Source: Protopterus annectens (taxonomy: Eukaryota > Chordata > Ceratodontiformes > Protopteridae). From it: a stretch of 64,000 nt of DNA. The DNA is taken from the NCBI RefSeq assembly GCF_019279795.1, contig NC_056726.1, positions 1,016,395,292-1,016,459,291 on the forward strand. Direction: 5' to 3'. Shown piece by piece: positions 45,668 to 55,390 of the stretch. The translations under genes and the position numbers were made by a program. The notes below the pieces were generated by a model. The model was given only the letters and a program-made list of their open reading frames with translations. It was not told where the DNA came from and searched no databases. Position 1 is the first letter of the stretch; every line of letters starts with the position of its first letter.

Positions 45668-46987
45668 CTATTGAGATTTTTTAAATAACCAGTTCCACAA
45701 GTCTGCAGACATATTTCCAGATGCCTTACATATATTGCAGGAAAAGTCTTTTAGAACTTGAGAAAAAATTATTTTGGGTGAACACATAGGGTAAGTTTTT
45801 TTATAATTTTCCCAGTAAAAGCAACCTTTTTGAAAACTCCAAGAACCCCACAGATTTCTGTAGCGACATATGGTCTGAACCATACAGTGTGGCATATGTT
45901 CATAGATGTATTCTGCCACTGCTACAGCATCTAATTCTCGATCCTTGCTTTCCATGAGTTGTCGAATTTTGTACTTATCAATACATTCTGGATTGACGCT
46001 GTATGAAATGACAACATTGACATCTTTAAGTGTGTAAGTGGCAAGCTGACTTGGACCAATAATATGACACCCAGTATTATGAAACCATCTGTCTTTAACC
46101 TTCTCAGAGAAGGAAGTATTACTTTGCTGGTTAAATACAAAGACACACCAGTTAACCCAGTAATATTTTTTCTTTAAGAAATCATGAATGAAATCAGCAA
46201 ACTGCTGGTTATTCTGTTCACCTCTTTCTCTCACAAGAATATGTGTATCATTCTTTGCTTGTTCGACAAAGTTTTTAATGCATTCATCTACTACAGATTT
46301 CATTTTATTCTCAATATCTTGTATTTTGTTGTTCCACACCTTTATTTTTTCAGTTTCATCACCTCCAGAGATGGTTGCATAGCCCATCAATGCAATCAAG
46401 CCAATGCAGAAGAGTTCTTTAAGGCGAGCACACAGATCCTCTATCACACGCCTGCTCTGCCGTTCATGTTTCAGGGCTATGACCAAAATGGACTCCCCAA
46501 AAGTGCTATCTCCCATGACTGCACTACAAAGACTATACAGGTTCTTCTCACCCCCACTCTTACTGAAGTGATCTAGAAATAAATCTTTCTTTACATTTCG
46601 GTACTGAGGCTTAGCATTAAGGATATCCATAAACTTGCGAAACTGATTTTGGATCGCTTCTTCTACTTCAAAGTATTTGAGATCTATTTTGCTTTTCTCA
46701 ATTTCCTGATTGATATTTTGAATTTCTTCTGTAATGGAGTCAAGTTTGTCTCTCACTATTTGAAATTGCTCCTTTATGTAGTCGGCCTCACCATTGTCTA
46801 TATTGTTCAAGGCAAGTTGTACAACTGGTGATACTATCTCCATAAAAGGAAAAATCTCACCAACGACACTCGCAAGTGCTTCTGCACCTTTTTCAAATAT
46901 TTCCATTACATGTTCAATTGTGTCTTTTTTATCAGCCAGAATTTTACCCATCTCTGCAGCCAGAATTTTACCCATCTCTTCAGCCAT
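45668..46987 (-). CDS. Rapunzel-family protein (intact single coding exon)
   Basis: This intact 439-codon ORF is the only convincing host gene in the window. It resembles the rapunzel proteins of fish, which in zebrafish form a family of paralogues; a gain-of-function change in rapunzel causes fin and skeletal overgrowth. The biochemical role of the family is unknown. Visible features: a tandemly repeated N-terminal octapeptide (AEMGKILA, residues ~2-18), a hydrophobic helix at 36-60 (ALASVVGEIFPFMEIVSPVV), a coiled-coil-like stretch at 72-105, a conserved-looking core (FRKFMDILNAKP 116-127; HFSKSGGEKNLYSL 140-153), and a second hydrophobic segment at 191-206 (ELFCIGLIALMGYATI). No signal peptide is seen. 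The start sits in a good context (GCAATGG). It is intron-free in the coding part, like its fish relatives. Confidence 0.88.
   Translation of the reverse strand: MAEEMGKILAAEMGKILADKKDTIEHVMEIFEKGAEALASVVGEIFPFMEIVSPVVQLALNNIDNGEADYIKEQFQIVRDKLDSITEEIQNINQEIEKSKIDLKYFEVEEAIQNQFRKFMDILNAKPQYRNVKKDLFLDHFSKSGGEKNLYSLCSAVMGDSTFGESILVIALKHERQSRRVIEDLCARLKELFCIGLIALMGYATISGGDETEKIKVWNNKIQDIENKMKSVVDECIKNFVEQAKNDTHILVRERGEQNNQQFADFIHDFLKKKYYWVNWCVFVFNQQSNTSFSEKVKDRWFHNTGCHIIGPSQLATYTLKDVNVVISYSVNPECIDKYKIRQLMESKDRELDAVAVAEYIYEHMPHCMVQTICRYRNLWGSWSFQKGCFYWENYKKTYPMCSPKIIFSQVLKDFSCNICKASGNMSADLWNWLFKKSQ
46935..46982 (-). repeat. 24-bp in-frame tandem duplication at the gene's 5' end
   Basis: Two 24-bp units encode the octapeptide AEMGKILA twice (first copy AEEMGKILA, after the start Met). 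They are nearly identical at the DNA level, so the duplication is recent and keeps the frame. Confidence 0.85.
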
Positions 46988-47077
46988 TGCTAGATGTTTG
47001 TATTCAACAGCAGACTGGTTAGATTTAAATCTTCAGAGCCCAAGGAAATGCTGTGTGGTGTGTAAATATTTATTAGC

Positions 47078-47105
47078 ACTAAAAGGAAAATAAAAAGAAG
47101 AAGCT
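47078..47105 (-). promoter_or_regulatory. Candidate splice acceptor upstream of the rapunzel-like ORF
   Basis: On the minus strand a pyrimidine-rich tract CTTCTTTTTATTTTCCTTTT ends in AG at 47080-47079, about 92 bp upstream of the start codon. An upstream non-coding exon joined here would be consistent with a single coding exon. This is inference only; no transcript evidence is available. Confidence 0.35.
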
Positions 47106-47109
47106 GTGT

Positions 47110-47900
47110 TATGTGTCTAGATAATACTGCATTTTCATAAATATTGTTTTGATAGATCCATTTGTCATTGATATTAGACTTGTGAAACAAGCATTTCAGA
47201 TTTAGTTTCGTAAGCAAACATAAGCTTTAAGAGTCGTCATCGTCACCCCAGGTAAAAAAAATGAACTTATACCATGCTCTTGTATAGTTAAGTGGCGCAC
47301 AATTCAAAGCTATTGTTTTTTCTACAACAGTGTGATTAGTAGAAGTGACATAATGTAAGATTTTGCTTGTTCACACGGGCAAAACCTGACATAATTAGAA
47401 AGAGCAGCGGTTTGTATTAAGATTGTTTTGTTATAACAGCATGCATTAGATAGTAGTTGCTGTTACTGATTCAACTTGCTGTCCCATACAACTGGACAGA
47501 AGTAACTTATTTCACTAGATTATGTAGAGGTCAGCCGTTGCATAACCTAATGCAAAAAGTAATGCATTCTTATTCTTAATTTACTTTTCCAAACCTCAGG
47601 AGTTCATAAACTTACCAAATTATGCAAACGCATGTTTAGTGCAAACACCATACCCCTTTTGTTATAATCATCTGCTTTCCTACTTCAAAATATATTTTTT
47701 TGTTACTTCCCAAATCTTTCCAACACATATAGAATGAATTTTGCATTGTGATTTATAGATAAAAAAACAGTGTTGCCATGAATGGTACACCTACGTGATT
47801 TAGAGACATGACTTCATGACCTGAGGAAAAAGGAGCAGAATATTTAAAAAAAGCTGGTGCGGTATGGGAGGAAAGAAAGCATTAAATTAAAACAGCAACA
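47110..47900. other. Upstream flank of the rapunzel-like gene
   Basis: No coding region or clear promoter element was recognised. A promoter or a 5' non-coding exon could lie here or beyond. Confidence 0.35.
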
Positions 47901-47904
47901 CAAA

Positions 47905-47905
47905 G

Positions 47906-47995
<90 letters not shown>
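47905..47995. repeat. (TA)n array, left of the long palindrome
   Basis: About 90 bp of nearly pure TA. Together with 48402-48500 it brackets the palindromic element, which therefore probably inserted into one TA array. Confidence 0.95.
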
Positions 47996-47997
<2 letters not shown>

Positions 47998-48401
47998 GTC
48001 TACTTCATTTGATCGAAAGACCATTTCACCTAAACCCATTTGATCGAAATTTCATTTGATCAAAAAACAGTATTCAAGGCAAATAACAGGGATTTGTCCC
48101 CCTCCTCAGTGTCGTGTGACCCTGGAGTTGGTATATATAGTTAGAGGGGATGTGGGGGGTGAAGCCCCCCACCTAGTTTCCTTTAAAAGATGAAAATAAC
48201 ACAAAAAGTACATATTTTTTTATTTTCTTCTTTTAAAGGAAACTAAATGAGTTTTGCCACACTAACTATATATACCAACTCAGGGTCACATGACATTGGG
48301 GAGGGGGACAAATCCCTGTTATTTGCCTTGAATACTTTGGTTTTATTCAAATCAAATCAAATGGGTTTAGGTCAAATGGTCAAATCTAGTAAATGAAGTA
48401 G
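47996..48401. repeat. ~400-bp near-perfect palindrome (foldback element)
   Basis: Two arms of about 190 bp are inverted complements with scattered differences. The left arm holds TTCATTTGATC repeats, AAGGCAAATAACAGGGATTT, GTATATATAGTTAG and CCTAGTTTCCTTTAAAAGA; the right arm repeats these in reverse complement up to AAATGAAGTAGA. The loop is AT-rich. There is no ORF. Flanking TA arrays on both sides suggest a TA target. The superfamily is not identified. Confidence 0.88.
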
Positions 48402-48503
<102 letters not shown>

Positions 48504-49032
48504 CTAACAGTACAGAGATATAACAAAATAGCAGCTATTTCACTGTCTTTGTGCAACAATCTAACCTGACAACATACTGTTAATGATTATGTTTGAGAAG
48601 AAATAGTCCCAAAGATTTGTTACAGCTTGCTTCATTTATGTCTTGGTTATTTGCCACATAACTGACAGCTAATGCATTACTAATTCTTGGTAACTTAGCT
48701 AAATAAAATAAATGCCTTTGCATTTGCTTTACAGAATATTTACAAAATTGAAAGAAAATAATTCACTGCATCAGATATGTAGTTTATACTTTGTATATTG
48801 TGGTATTGATTTCAACTCTGGGCCTGGTGAAGTGGAGGAAGGTACGGTTTGAGGAAATGTTAAATCTGATGGCTGTGACCTCATCTGAGTAAAGAGTACA
48901 ACAAGTGGGTGCTGGGACTGGATCCTTTCCTGTAAGTGAGGTCAACAAAGTGATTAAGCATAACTGCTAGGGCTCGGGTGCAAGAATGGGAGTGGACAAG
49001 GTCTGTCCAAAAATGCCGTACACCCTGAGTAT

Positions 49033-49625
49033 TGTTCGTGTTGTTATTATAATAATGGGGTGTGCTGGGGGTGTGGGTAATGCTGGATATACCATTGTTG
49101 TCCGTGATTTGGAAGCAGAGGGGCCAAGGACCAAACAAACCATGTCATGCAGCAACATTACCAGAACCAAAATTATTATTGCTATTCTCCATGAGATGTC
49201 TGGCATCGGCAGTTCTGATGTACTGGCGCCTGTGCAGTACATCATTTAACATTAGAGACAAGCGAAAAATAAACAGATTCTTATTTTAAAACTATCTCAC
49301 CGTCTGTATGTATTGTCTATAAAGCTAAAAACAGCTAATAAAAAAAGCAGTAATCTTGCTTTTAAAACTTGCTTTTTTTAAACTCGCTATGTTAAATGGG
49401 TTTTGGTTAGCTTGGGCAGATAAAATAAAAAATAGGAGGAGATCTCCGTTGCTTTTTTTAAATCGCTATGTGTTAAACCCATTTAACATAGCGAGACATG
49501 TTTAAAAGTAGTTATACTAATGGAAAAAAGTCCGGGCGACCGGACCTTTTTCCATTAGTATAACTCGATTTACAATGTGCACACTGGCCAATCAGCATGC
49601 ATGTTTTGGGGGGGGTCATGGTATA
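49033..49625. repeat. Palindrome-array element, locus B (reverse orientation)
   Basis: Parts of locus A appear in reverse order: the GTGTGGGTAATGCTGGAT segment (49069 on), GCAGTTCTGATGTACTG with its inverted half CAGTACATCA (49209-49245), degraded A and B units (CTCGCTATGTTAAA; GGAGATCTCCGTTGC; TTTAACATAGCGAGACA) to about 49505, the long hairpin at 49511-49564, and the right terminus GGGGGGTCATGGTATA. The array is shorter than in locus A and more mutated. Confidence 0.8.
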
Positions 49626-49716
49626 ATAATATAGTTATACAGTATTATATGGATTGCTTGGATCACAGCCTATGGAGTAGAAAACCAGGGTATTCATGCC
49701 CATTATCCAAAAATCC

Positions 49717-49852
49717 AACCCAAAGGGTAAAACGATCACACAGACAAACCATTTAGTAAAACCAACAAGAAAAACTTAGCAAAGCTACAGTCTTCACTGT
49801 GTAATACATTAACCTCTTATAGTGGAGGGCCATGGGATATATGCAGATGATT
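49717..49852 (+). repeat. Unclassified dispersed repeat, copy 1
   Basis: This ~136-bp segment matches 50768-50896 as a direct repeat: CACACAGACAAACCAT, TTCACTGTGTAATA, TAGTGGAGG and CCATGGGATATATGCA occur in both in the same order. No family is recognised. Confidence 0.7.
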
Positions 49853-50145
49853 ATGATGAATGGTCAAACTGTTTCCTGATCAACACAAAAAAATTGACCA
49901 AAGCACGTCAACCATTCATTCTAATGAAAAACAGCAGAGTGACACACAGCATATTGAAAAATGAAAGAAATTTCCTTTTCTGACATACTGCCCATAAACC
50001 TACCACACATTCAGCTCAACTCAGCTTTGCCCCCACCCACTTTAGTAATATATGCTAACCATAATCCTGACCCTAACCCTAAACTGCAGCTTACCTTAAA
50101 AAGGCCCTTTCCATAACACTATAACGATACAGGATAACTCAGACA

Positions 50146-50155
50146 CTCAACACAC

Positions 50156-50222
<67 letters not shown>
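50146..50222. repeat. (CA)n microsatellite
   Basis: A CA tract of about 75 bp with one CG near the left end. Confidence 0.95.
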
Positions 50223-50226
<4 letters not shown>

Positions 50227-50767
50227 CATCTAATCTCTAACACTCATATTCCCACACTTATGAAATCTGTCACTTTATATAACCGTTTCCTTAAATGTAA
50301 AACATTCACACTCATGTACACTACCTCCCTGCCCTAGCATATACTTTTATCAACCAGCATTTACTTTTGTCGACCAACCAGAACTCGTCCAAGTTAGCAA
50401 TTGCACAAATGGCCTTTTGCGGACTTCTTAGAGCTGCTCATTTATGTTGCAGAAATGTGTGTTGACAAAGTCACATTTGTAACCATGCAAATTACTCCTT
50501 AAGGATTTACAGTGTTTTATCTATGTAGCCATTAAATTCTCATGACTTTTCTACTTTGTCTTTTTTATGACTTTCCTATTGCATTCAAGCCAGTAAAACC
50601 AACCCCCCCAGCTGTAGACAAGATATGTTTTGGCTTTTTTTGACCTCATTAGTACACCATAAGTGGGTTGTTTTTTGTCTTTATGCTAGAAAAACAAAGC
50701 ATAACATAAAAGCCTGATGAATATAAAGATTAAAGTGCTTGCAAACTATTGCAAATGGCATTAAAAC

Positions 50768-50896
50768 CAAAGGGCAAATAGGCCACACAGACAAACCATA
50801 TCATAAAATGCACAAGAAAGATCCCACAAAGCTAAAGTTTTCACTGTGTAATATTGTAAACCTCTTGTAGTGGAGGTCCATGGGATATATGCAAAA
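50768..50896 (+). repeat. Unclassified dispersed repeat, copy 2
   Basis: Direct-repeat partner of 49717-49852, about 1 kb downstream. The ~900 bp between them hold the CA tract and sequence without recognised genes. Confidence 0.7.
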
Positions 50897-51539
50897 GATC
50901 CCTTAAGTACATACCGGTATGAATGCAACAATAAAGACTTAAAAGGTAAGAATAAGAATTCATGGGTAATCAGAAGCCATAGGTAGGTAGGTAGGTACTA
51001 GGCTATCTGCCCGAAGGCATTTATAAGCATAGCCAGAATGTGTTGGCTTTCGCCTCCCCCTTAGATTAGTTTCCTGTGCCTCTGTCCAGCAGAGCCATTG
51101 AAGTGATCCCTGGGGTAAACTTTCTGTTTCCCATCCACTCGTTAAGGTTTCTCTTAAAGAGGGTTAGCGAGAAGCTCTGCCTATGTAGATTGGAATCTTG
51201 TTCCAGAGCATGGGAAGTCTCTGGGACAGGAATCAATCCCTTCAGCACATCCTATTTATTGTTGTGGTGAGGTTTAGATCCCTGGAGTGTGTGGCTCGAG
51301 GGGATATGGTTTTCTTTAGGTGGAGCATGTCCATGAATTCTGGGTTGGACATTGCCTTGTATGTCAGGCAGAGATCACCTCTGAGTAGGCGGTATGCAAC
51401 GAGTACAGCTGGAGTTTCTTCTGTCAAGCTGCATAAGGCATCTGCTTGTGGCCAGTGATCCTCTTGGTGAGGTACTTCTGTGGTCTTTCCAGTTGTTGCA
51501 GGTGTCTTGTAAGGTACATCCCAAATGGGGCATTGTACT

Positions 51540-52562
51540 CTATGATGGGTCTGATGAGTGATGAATAGAGGGGTCCAATGACCTCTTTCGATCTGGAACA
51601 AACCCTTTTGTGATTAGGTGGGCCACATAGAAGGATTTTCTAACCACTTTGACAATGTGATTATCAAAGGAGAGGTTACTATCTACTTGGGTTCCCAGAT
51701 CCCTTATTACATCTTCCGTATTTAGGGGGCTACCACCTATGTGGTAGTTTTTGGGTACTTTGTTTTTTCCAAAAGGGATGACTATGCACCTTTTGGCATT
51801 TAGCTTGAGGCCATGGTTTTGACACCAGGTATCTGTCTCAGTGAGACCCTTTTGGAGGATGTCTGTGTCATCCAGAGAGTCAATTATAGCCCCTAGTTTG
51901 CAGTCGTCTGTGAACATGGTCAGCCATAGTCCTCCTGTGCTTTCCAGTACCTCTGAGAAGTATATGCCGAACAGGAGGGGTCCTAGGACTGAGCCCTGGG
52001 GAACGCTACTTGTAACCAGTTTAGAATCAGACCTAGCTCCCGCAACTCTTACCATGTGGATTCTATCCATGAGTCAGTTGGCAACCCATCTTGTGATGTA
52101 GGGGTTTATGTTCAGGCTGGTGAGCTTGTCTATAATTCCTGAGTGGGGAATGGTGTCAAAGGCCTTTGCGAGGTCTAGGTAAGCTGTGTAGACTACCTTT
52201 CCTTCATCTATAGCCTTGGTAACTGTCTCAAAGAAGTCCACCAGGTTTAGGAGGCATGATCTGCCCTTAACAAAGCCAAACTGGGTAGGATCCAGTGTTT
52301 GGAGGTTTCCAATGTCTCTGTTAGTGAGATCCATGATGATGTGCTCCATAGCTTTGCAGACCAAGCTAGTCAGGCTTATAGGGCGATAGTTCCCGGGGTG
52401 AGTTTTGGCTCCACCTTTGTGGAGTGGAATAACCGTTGCTGTGCACCACTCTGTGGGCATGTAGCCTGTGGAGAGGCTGAGTTTAAACAGTGTGTTTAGG
52501 TGAGGGGTTAGTTCATCTTTGAGCTCATATAGGACGCAGCCTGGGACACCGTCCAGTCCCAT
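51540..52562 (-). pseudogene. CR1 copy 4 reverse transcriptase
   Basis: Two adjoining frames (52562-52074 and 52070-51540) show the full set of reverse-transcriptase blocks: VIPLHKGGAKTHPGNYRPIS, LVCKAMEHIIMDL, QFGFVKGRSCLLNLVDFF, YTAYLDLAKAFDTIPHSG, VPQGSVLGPLLFGIYFSEV and LTMFTDDCKLGAII. Catalytic Asp residues of motifs A and C look intact. A frame change at about 52070 (near NWL/MDR) breaks the ORF. Confidence 0.9.
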
Positions 52563-52749
52563 TGATGCTGTATTTTTGGCTTTGGTGAGGGCTGTTTTAA
52601 CCTGAGTGTCTGTGATTTCAGGGGCACTACATTCTTCTAGTACAGTTATGGGCCCTTTTGGGGGTGAGAGGGGGTGAAGTTTGCACTGAACCTGTCTGCC
52701 AGGATGTTGGCTATATTGGTCGGTTCAGTGTATTTTGTGCCATTCTGCA

Positions 52750-53532
52750 CTAACTCCGAGCAGATCTGAGAATTGCTCTTAGATTCTTCATATAGCTAAA
52801 GAATGCCTTGTAGTTATCTTTGGAGTCCCTGGCAATTTTTCTTTTGAAGCTAGCCTTGGATGATTTTATGAGGAAACATAGTTTCTTGCTGATACTGATC
52901 AGGAATGTCTTCCCTTCTTGGGATTTTACTCTTTTCTGTACTAGTTTTCTCCTTCTATTGTATAGCTTGTTTATGGCAGAGGTCCACCAGACTGGTTTCC
53001 TTTTCTTTGAGGAGTAAGTCTTGGTTTTGTTTGGGATAGCATGATCCATGCATTCTTGTAGGTGCCCGTAGAGTGCATTAGTAAAGGATTTTGCAGCTTG
53101 TATAGCATTATCCTTTAACATGGGGGCTTTGAAACTTCCCACCTCGGTCATAAGTAATGTGAAGTTTGCTTTTGAAAAGTTTTGCACGGTGGTTTCTTTG
53201 ACCAGGGGTGGTGGTGGAATGTGGATATCCAGCGTGATTAGCCTATGGTCAGATCTAACCAGCGAGGGGTTGACCTCCAGTGTGGAACACTGTTCGCCCA
53301 TGTTGTTGATGACCAGGTCCAATATGTTGTCACCTCTTGTGGGGGTGTTGACCAGTTGTTCCAGGGCATTTGAGTTTATAAATTCTAGGAAATTTTGGAC
53401 AAGGGAGTTTTTACTTGAGTAGTTCTCCCAGTTAATGTTTGGGTAATTGAAATTACCCAATATCAGGGTGTTTGGTAGGAACTTTATGTTTCCCAGTTTT
53501 CCCAGGAATGCAGAGTGGGGGTCCTGGGACAT
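52750..53532 (-). pseudogene. CR1 copy 4 endonuclease C-terminal half and linker
   Basis: The 260-residue reading starts in the endonuclease after an upstream frame change. It contains LILGNFNYPNINWENYSS (GDFN reads GNFN), LEQLVNTPTRGDNILDLVIN and LVRSDHRLITLDI, then the basic linker NKTKTYSSKKRKPVWWTSAI. It lies between the endonuclease N-terminus (about 53860-53540) and the reverse transcriptase. Confidence 0.87.
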
Positions 53533-53920
53533 GGTGGGTGATCTGTATCAAGCTATAATTTGAATAACATTTTTGCCCATTGTTAGTTGCACGTGGATGA
53601 TCTCTGAAGCATCGTGCTGTGCCACTAACCTGGAGGTGTGGGTATCCTTGATGAATATGGATAATCCCCCACCTTTTCTATTTTGGTGCAGGTTTTGTGG
53701 CCGAAATGTATGTTATGAGTTATAGCCTGGTAGTGCTGTGGTGCTTTCTGGAGCCTTAAACCAGGTTTCTGTTAGTGCACATATATCGATTTTCTCCATA
53801 CTGAGGAGTGCCTCGAGTGTATGTATTTTGAGGTTTAGACTTCTGGCATTGAGTAGCATTACCCTCAGTTTTTTGTTACTTGTGCTATTTAAGGTGGTGG
53901 GTTTGTCTTTTGACCCTTGC

Positions 53921-54300
53921 CTAAAAAGGCACTATGGGGGTGGCAAGAGCCTTGGCCAGTATTTGAAACCCTAAGGGTGACAGGTGCAAGCCGGCTCTAG
54001 TGAAGCAGCGTGGCTTGTCGAGCATGTCATCCCAGGCTGACAGACACTGGATCCCCTTTGAATGACACCAGAAGCTTAGCCAATTGTTGAAATTGATAAT
54101 TTTTTCTCTATACCGTGGTATCATTCTTGGTGAGGGCAGGATGCTACTCAGGGTCAGGGTCATACCGGCCTGGGCTATGTGATCAGGGAGCTCCTGCATG
54201 TCACTTTTCATGTAGTCCAGGGAGGTACAGCTCAGGCCATTCACACCAACATGGACAATGACAGAGTCATATTTCTACTTGTTCTGGAGTGACCTGAGTG
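53921..54300 (-). pseudogene. CR1 copy 4 ORF1 esterase-like domain
   Basis: The reading contains VHVGVNG (VND in copy 1, so the Asp is lost here) and NNWLSFWCHSKGIQCLSAWD. It ends PIVPF followed by TAG at 53918-53920. The TAG directly follows a run of T's shared with the codon before it, discussed in the findings. Downstream sequence in the neighbouring frame enters the endonuclease. Confidence 0.8.
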
Positions 54301-54543
54301 CTTGTGTTATGTGGTGGGTCCTGTCACCTGACAGGCAGCTAACAGTAACCTTCTCCTTGTTCAGCCTAGTGAGTGGGACATTAGTGTGCCTAACTATAGA
54401 GTCACCTATTACTAGTGTGTTGTGTATGTTATTTTGCCTTAAGGGCTGTGATTTTTTGGCACACTGGTTTTGTGAAGTATGTGTTTCATGGTTTTTGTTG
54501 AGGGGTGGAGGTTGCTTGGATATCTGCTTTGGAGGTCTCTGTT

Positions 54544-54692
54544 CATAGTTCAGGGGGGTATAGGGGTTAGGTTAAAGCTAACTGCCTTTGAGCCATTTAG
54601 CTTCCTAGCCAATTATCCCTTGTGAGACTCAAACCCTGCACCTTGTGTTTGTAAGGCAAACACCTTAACCATTAGGCCACCCTCCCAACCCC
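54544..54692 (-). mobile_element. tRNA-derived SINE inserted in CR1 copy 4
   Basis: The 149-bp insertion is absent from the equivalent place in copy 1 (near base 52) and is flanked by the 5-bp duplication CTGTT (54539-54543 and 54693-54697). On the minus strand it begins GGGTTGGGAGGGTGGCCTAA (A box GTGGCCTAATGG), carries the B box GGGTTTGAGTCTC, and ends CCCCTGAACTATG. It is the same SINE as at 24900-25022 and is younger than the CR1 it sits in. Confidence 0.92.
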
Positions 54693-54744
54693 CTGTTGCT
54701 TTTGCAGATTTTTATTTAGAGCCTCCGAGTATGTTTTCATGTTT

Positions 54745-55023
54745 TTATGTGTGTTTTTTTGCTGGTGCTGGTTTCATAGGTCTATGTGAGAGTGATGGTG
54801 TAATGCAAGTAATTCCCCTCTCCTCTTGACTGCCTGGTCCAGTCTTGGGTTGAGAGAGCTTAGCCTCCAGTTTGGCTGTATAATTGCATCTCTCGCATGT
54901 ATTAGTGTTTGGTGGAAGGAGGAGAGGGTTGGCTGTGTACATGAGGCAATTGTAACATTGCCTCAAAATGCCCAGATTCACCAGTTGGACCGGAGAGTAC
55001 ACCTGAAACTGCCCTTTGGACAT
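54745..55023 (-). pseudogene. CR1 copy 4 ORF1 N-terminal zinc-binding domain
   Basis: The 92-residue reading starts MSKGQFQVYSPVQLVNLG and has two CxxC knuckles (CYNC and CERC, residues ~23-26 and ~43-46). It is the clearest copy of the CR1 ORF1 start in the window, matching the inverted version at 91-378. It is interrupted after about residue 92 by the SINE and frame changes. Confidence 0.82.
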
Positions 55024-55390
55024 GCCTGGATAGGTACAGTGAACTGTTTTGCTGATTGGCTGGTAAGGTCGAATTGAGAGTCTTGTCCTTCTCTACAGTA
55101 TAGGGGGGTGTAGTGCTAAGGTTTATTAGTGCTTGCTATGAGTTTTGAGCAAGTGCCGGTATGAGAAGTGAATGGTTTGAGTGCTTAAGTTGAATGTTTG
55201 CCTAGTTCCAAAGGGAAAATTGAAGAGTAGACTTTGTGGAGCCGGGAATAGTTATATCCTTGCTAACCAGCACTGCCCGGCATGCAAAACCGCGCAAATG
55301 CGGGTTTTATTGCAGGGAAATGAAAGAGATAGAAATTAGTCCAAAATGGCCAACAAACTACTAATTTCTGAGCTGAAACTACTCCTCCAG

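Larger units (their letters stand above)
50985..55390 (-). mobile_element. CR1 LINE copy 4, the most complete copy
   Basis: On the minus strand the element runs: 5' untranslated region (55390-55024), ORF1 zinc-finger domain (55023-54745), linker with a SINE inserted (54692-54544), ORF1 esterase-like domain (about 54300-53921), ORF2 endonuclease (about 53860-52990), linker (52980-52630), reverse transcriptase (52562-51540), C-terminal region (51601-51066) and the GGTAGGTACTAGGC tail at about 50990. Frame changes separate most domains, so it is inactive. It still keeps an FTDD active site and RSDHRLI endonuclease motif, making it the best reference copy here. Confidence 0.92.

Noticed and set aside
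48881-49289. Overlapping open frames of 75-92 codons on both strands
   Set aside because: They overlap the palindrome-array locus B and have no recognisable domain.
50050-50085. CCCTAACCCTAAA, telomere-like
   Set aside because: Only two units are present, too few to suggest an interstitial telomere.
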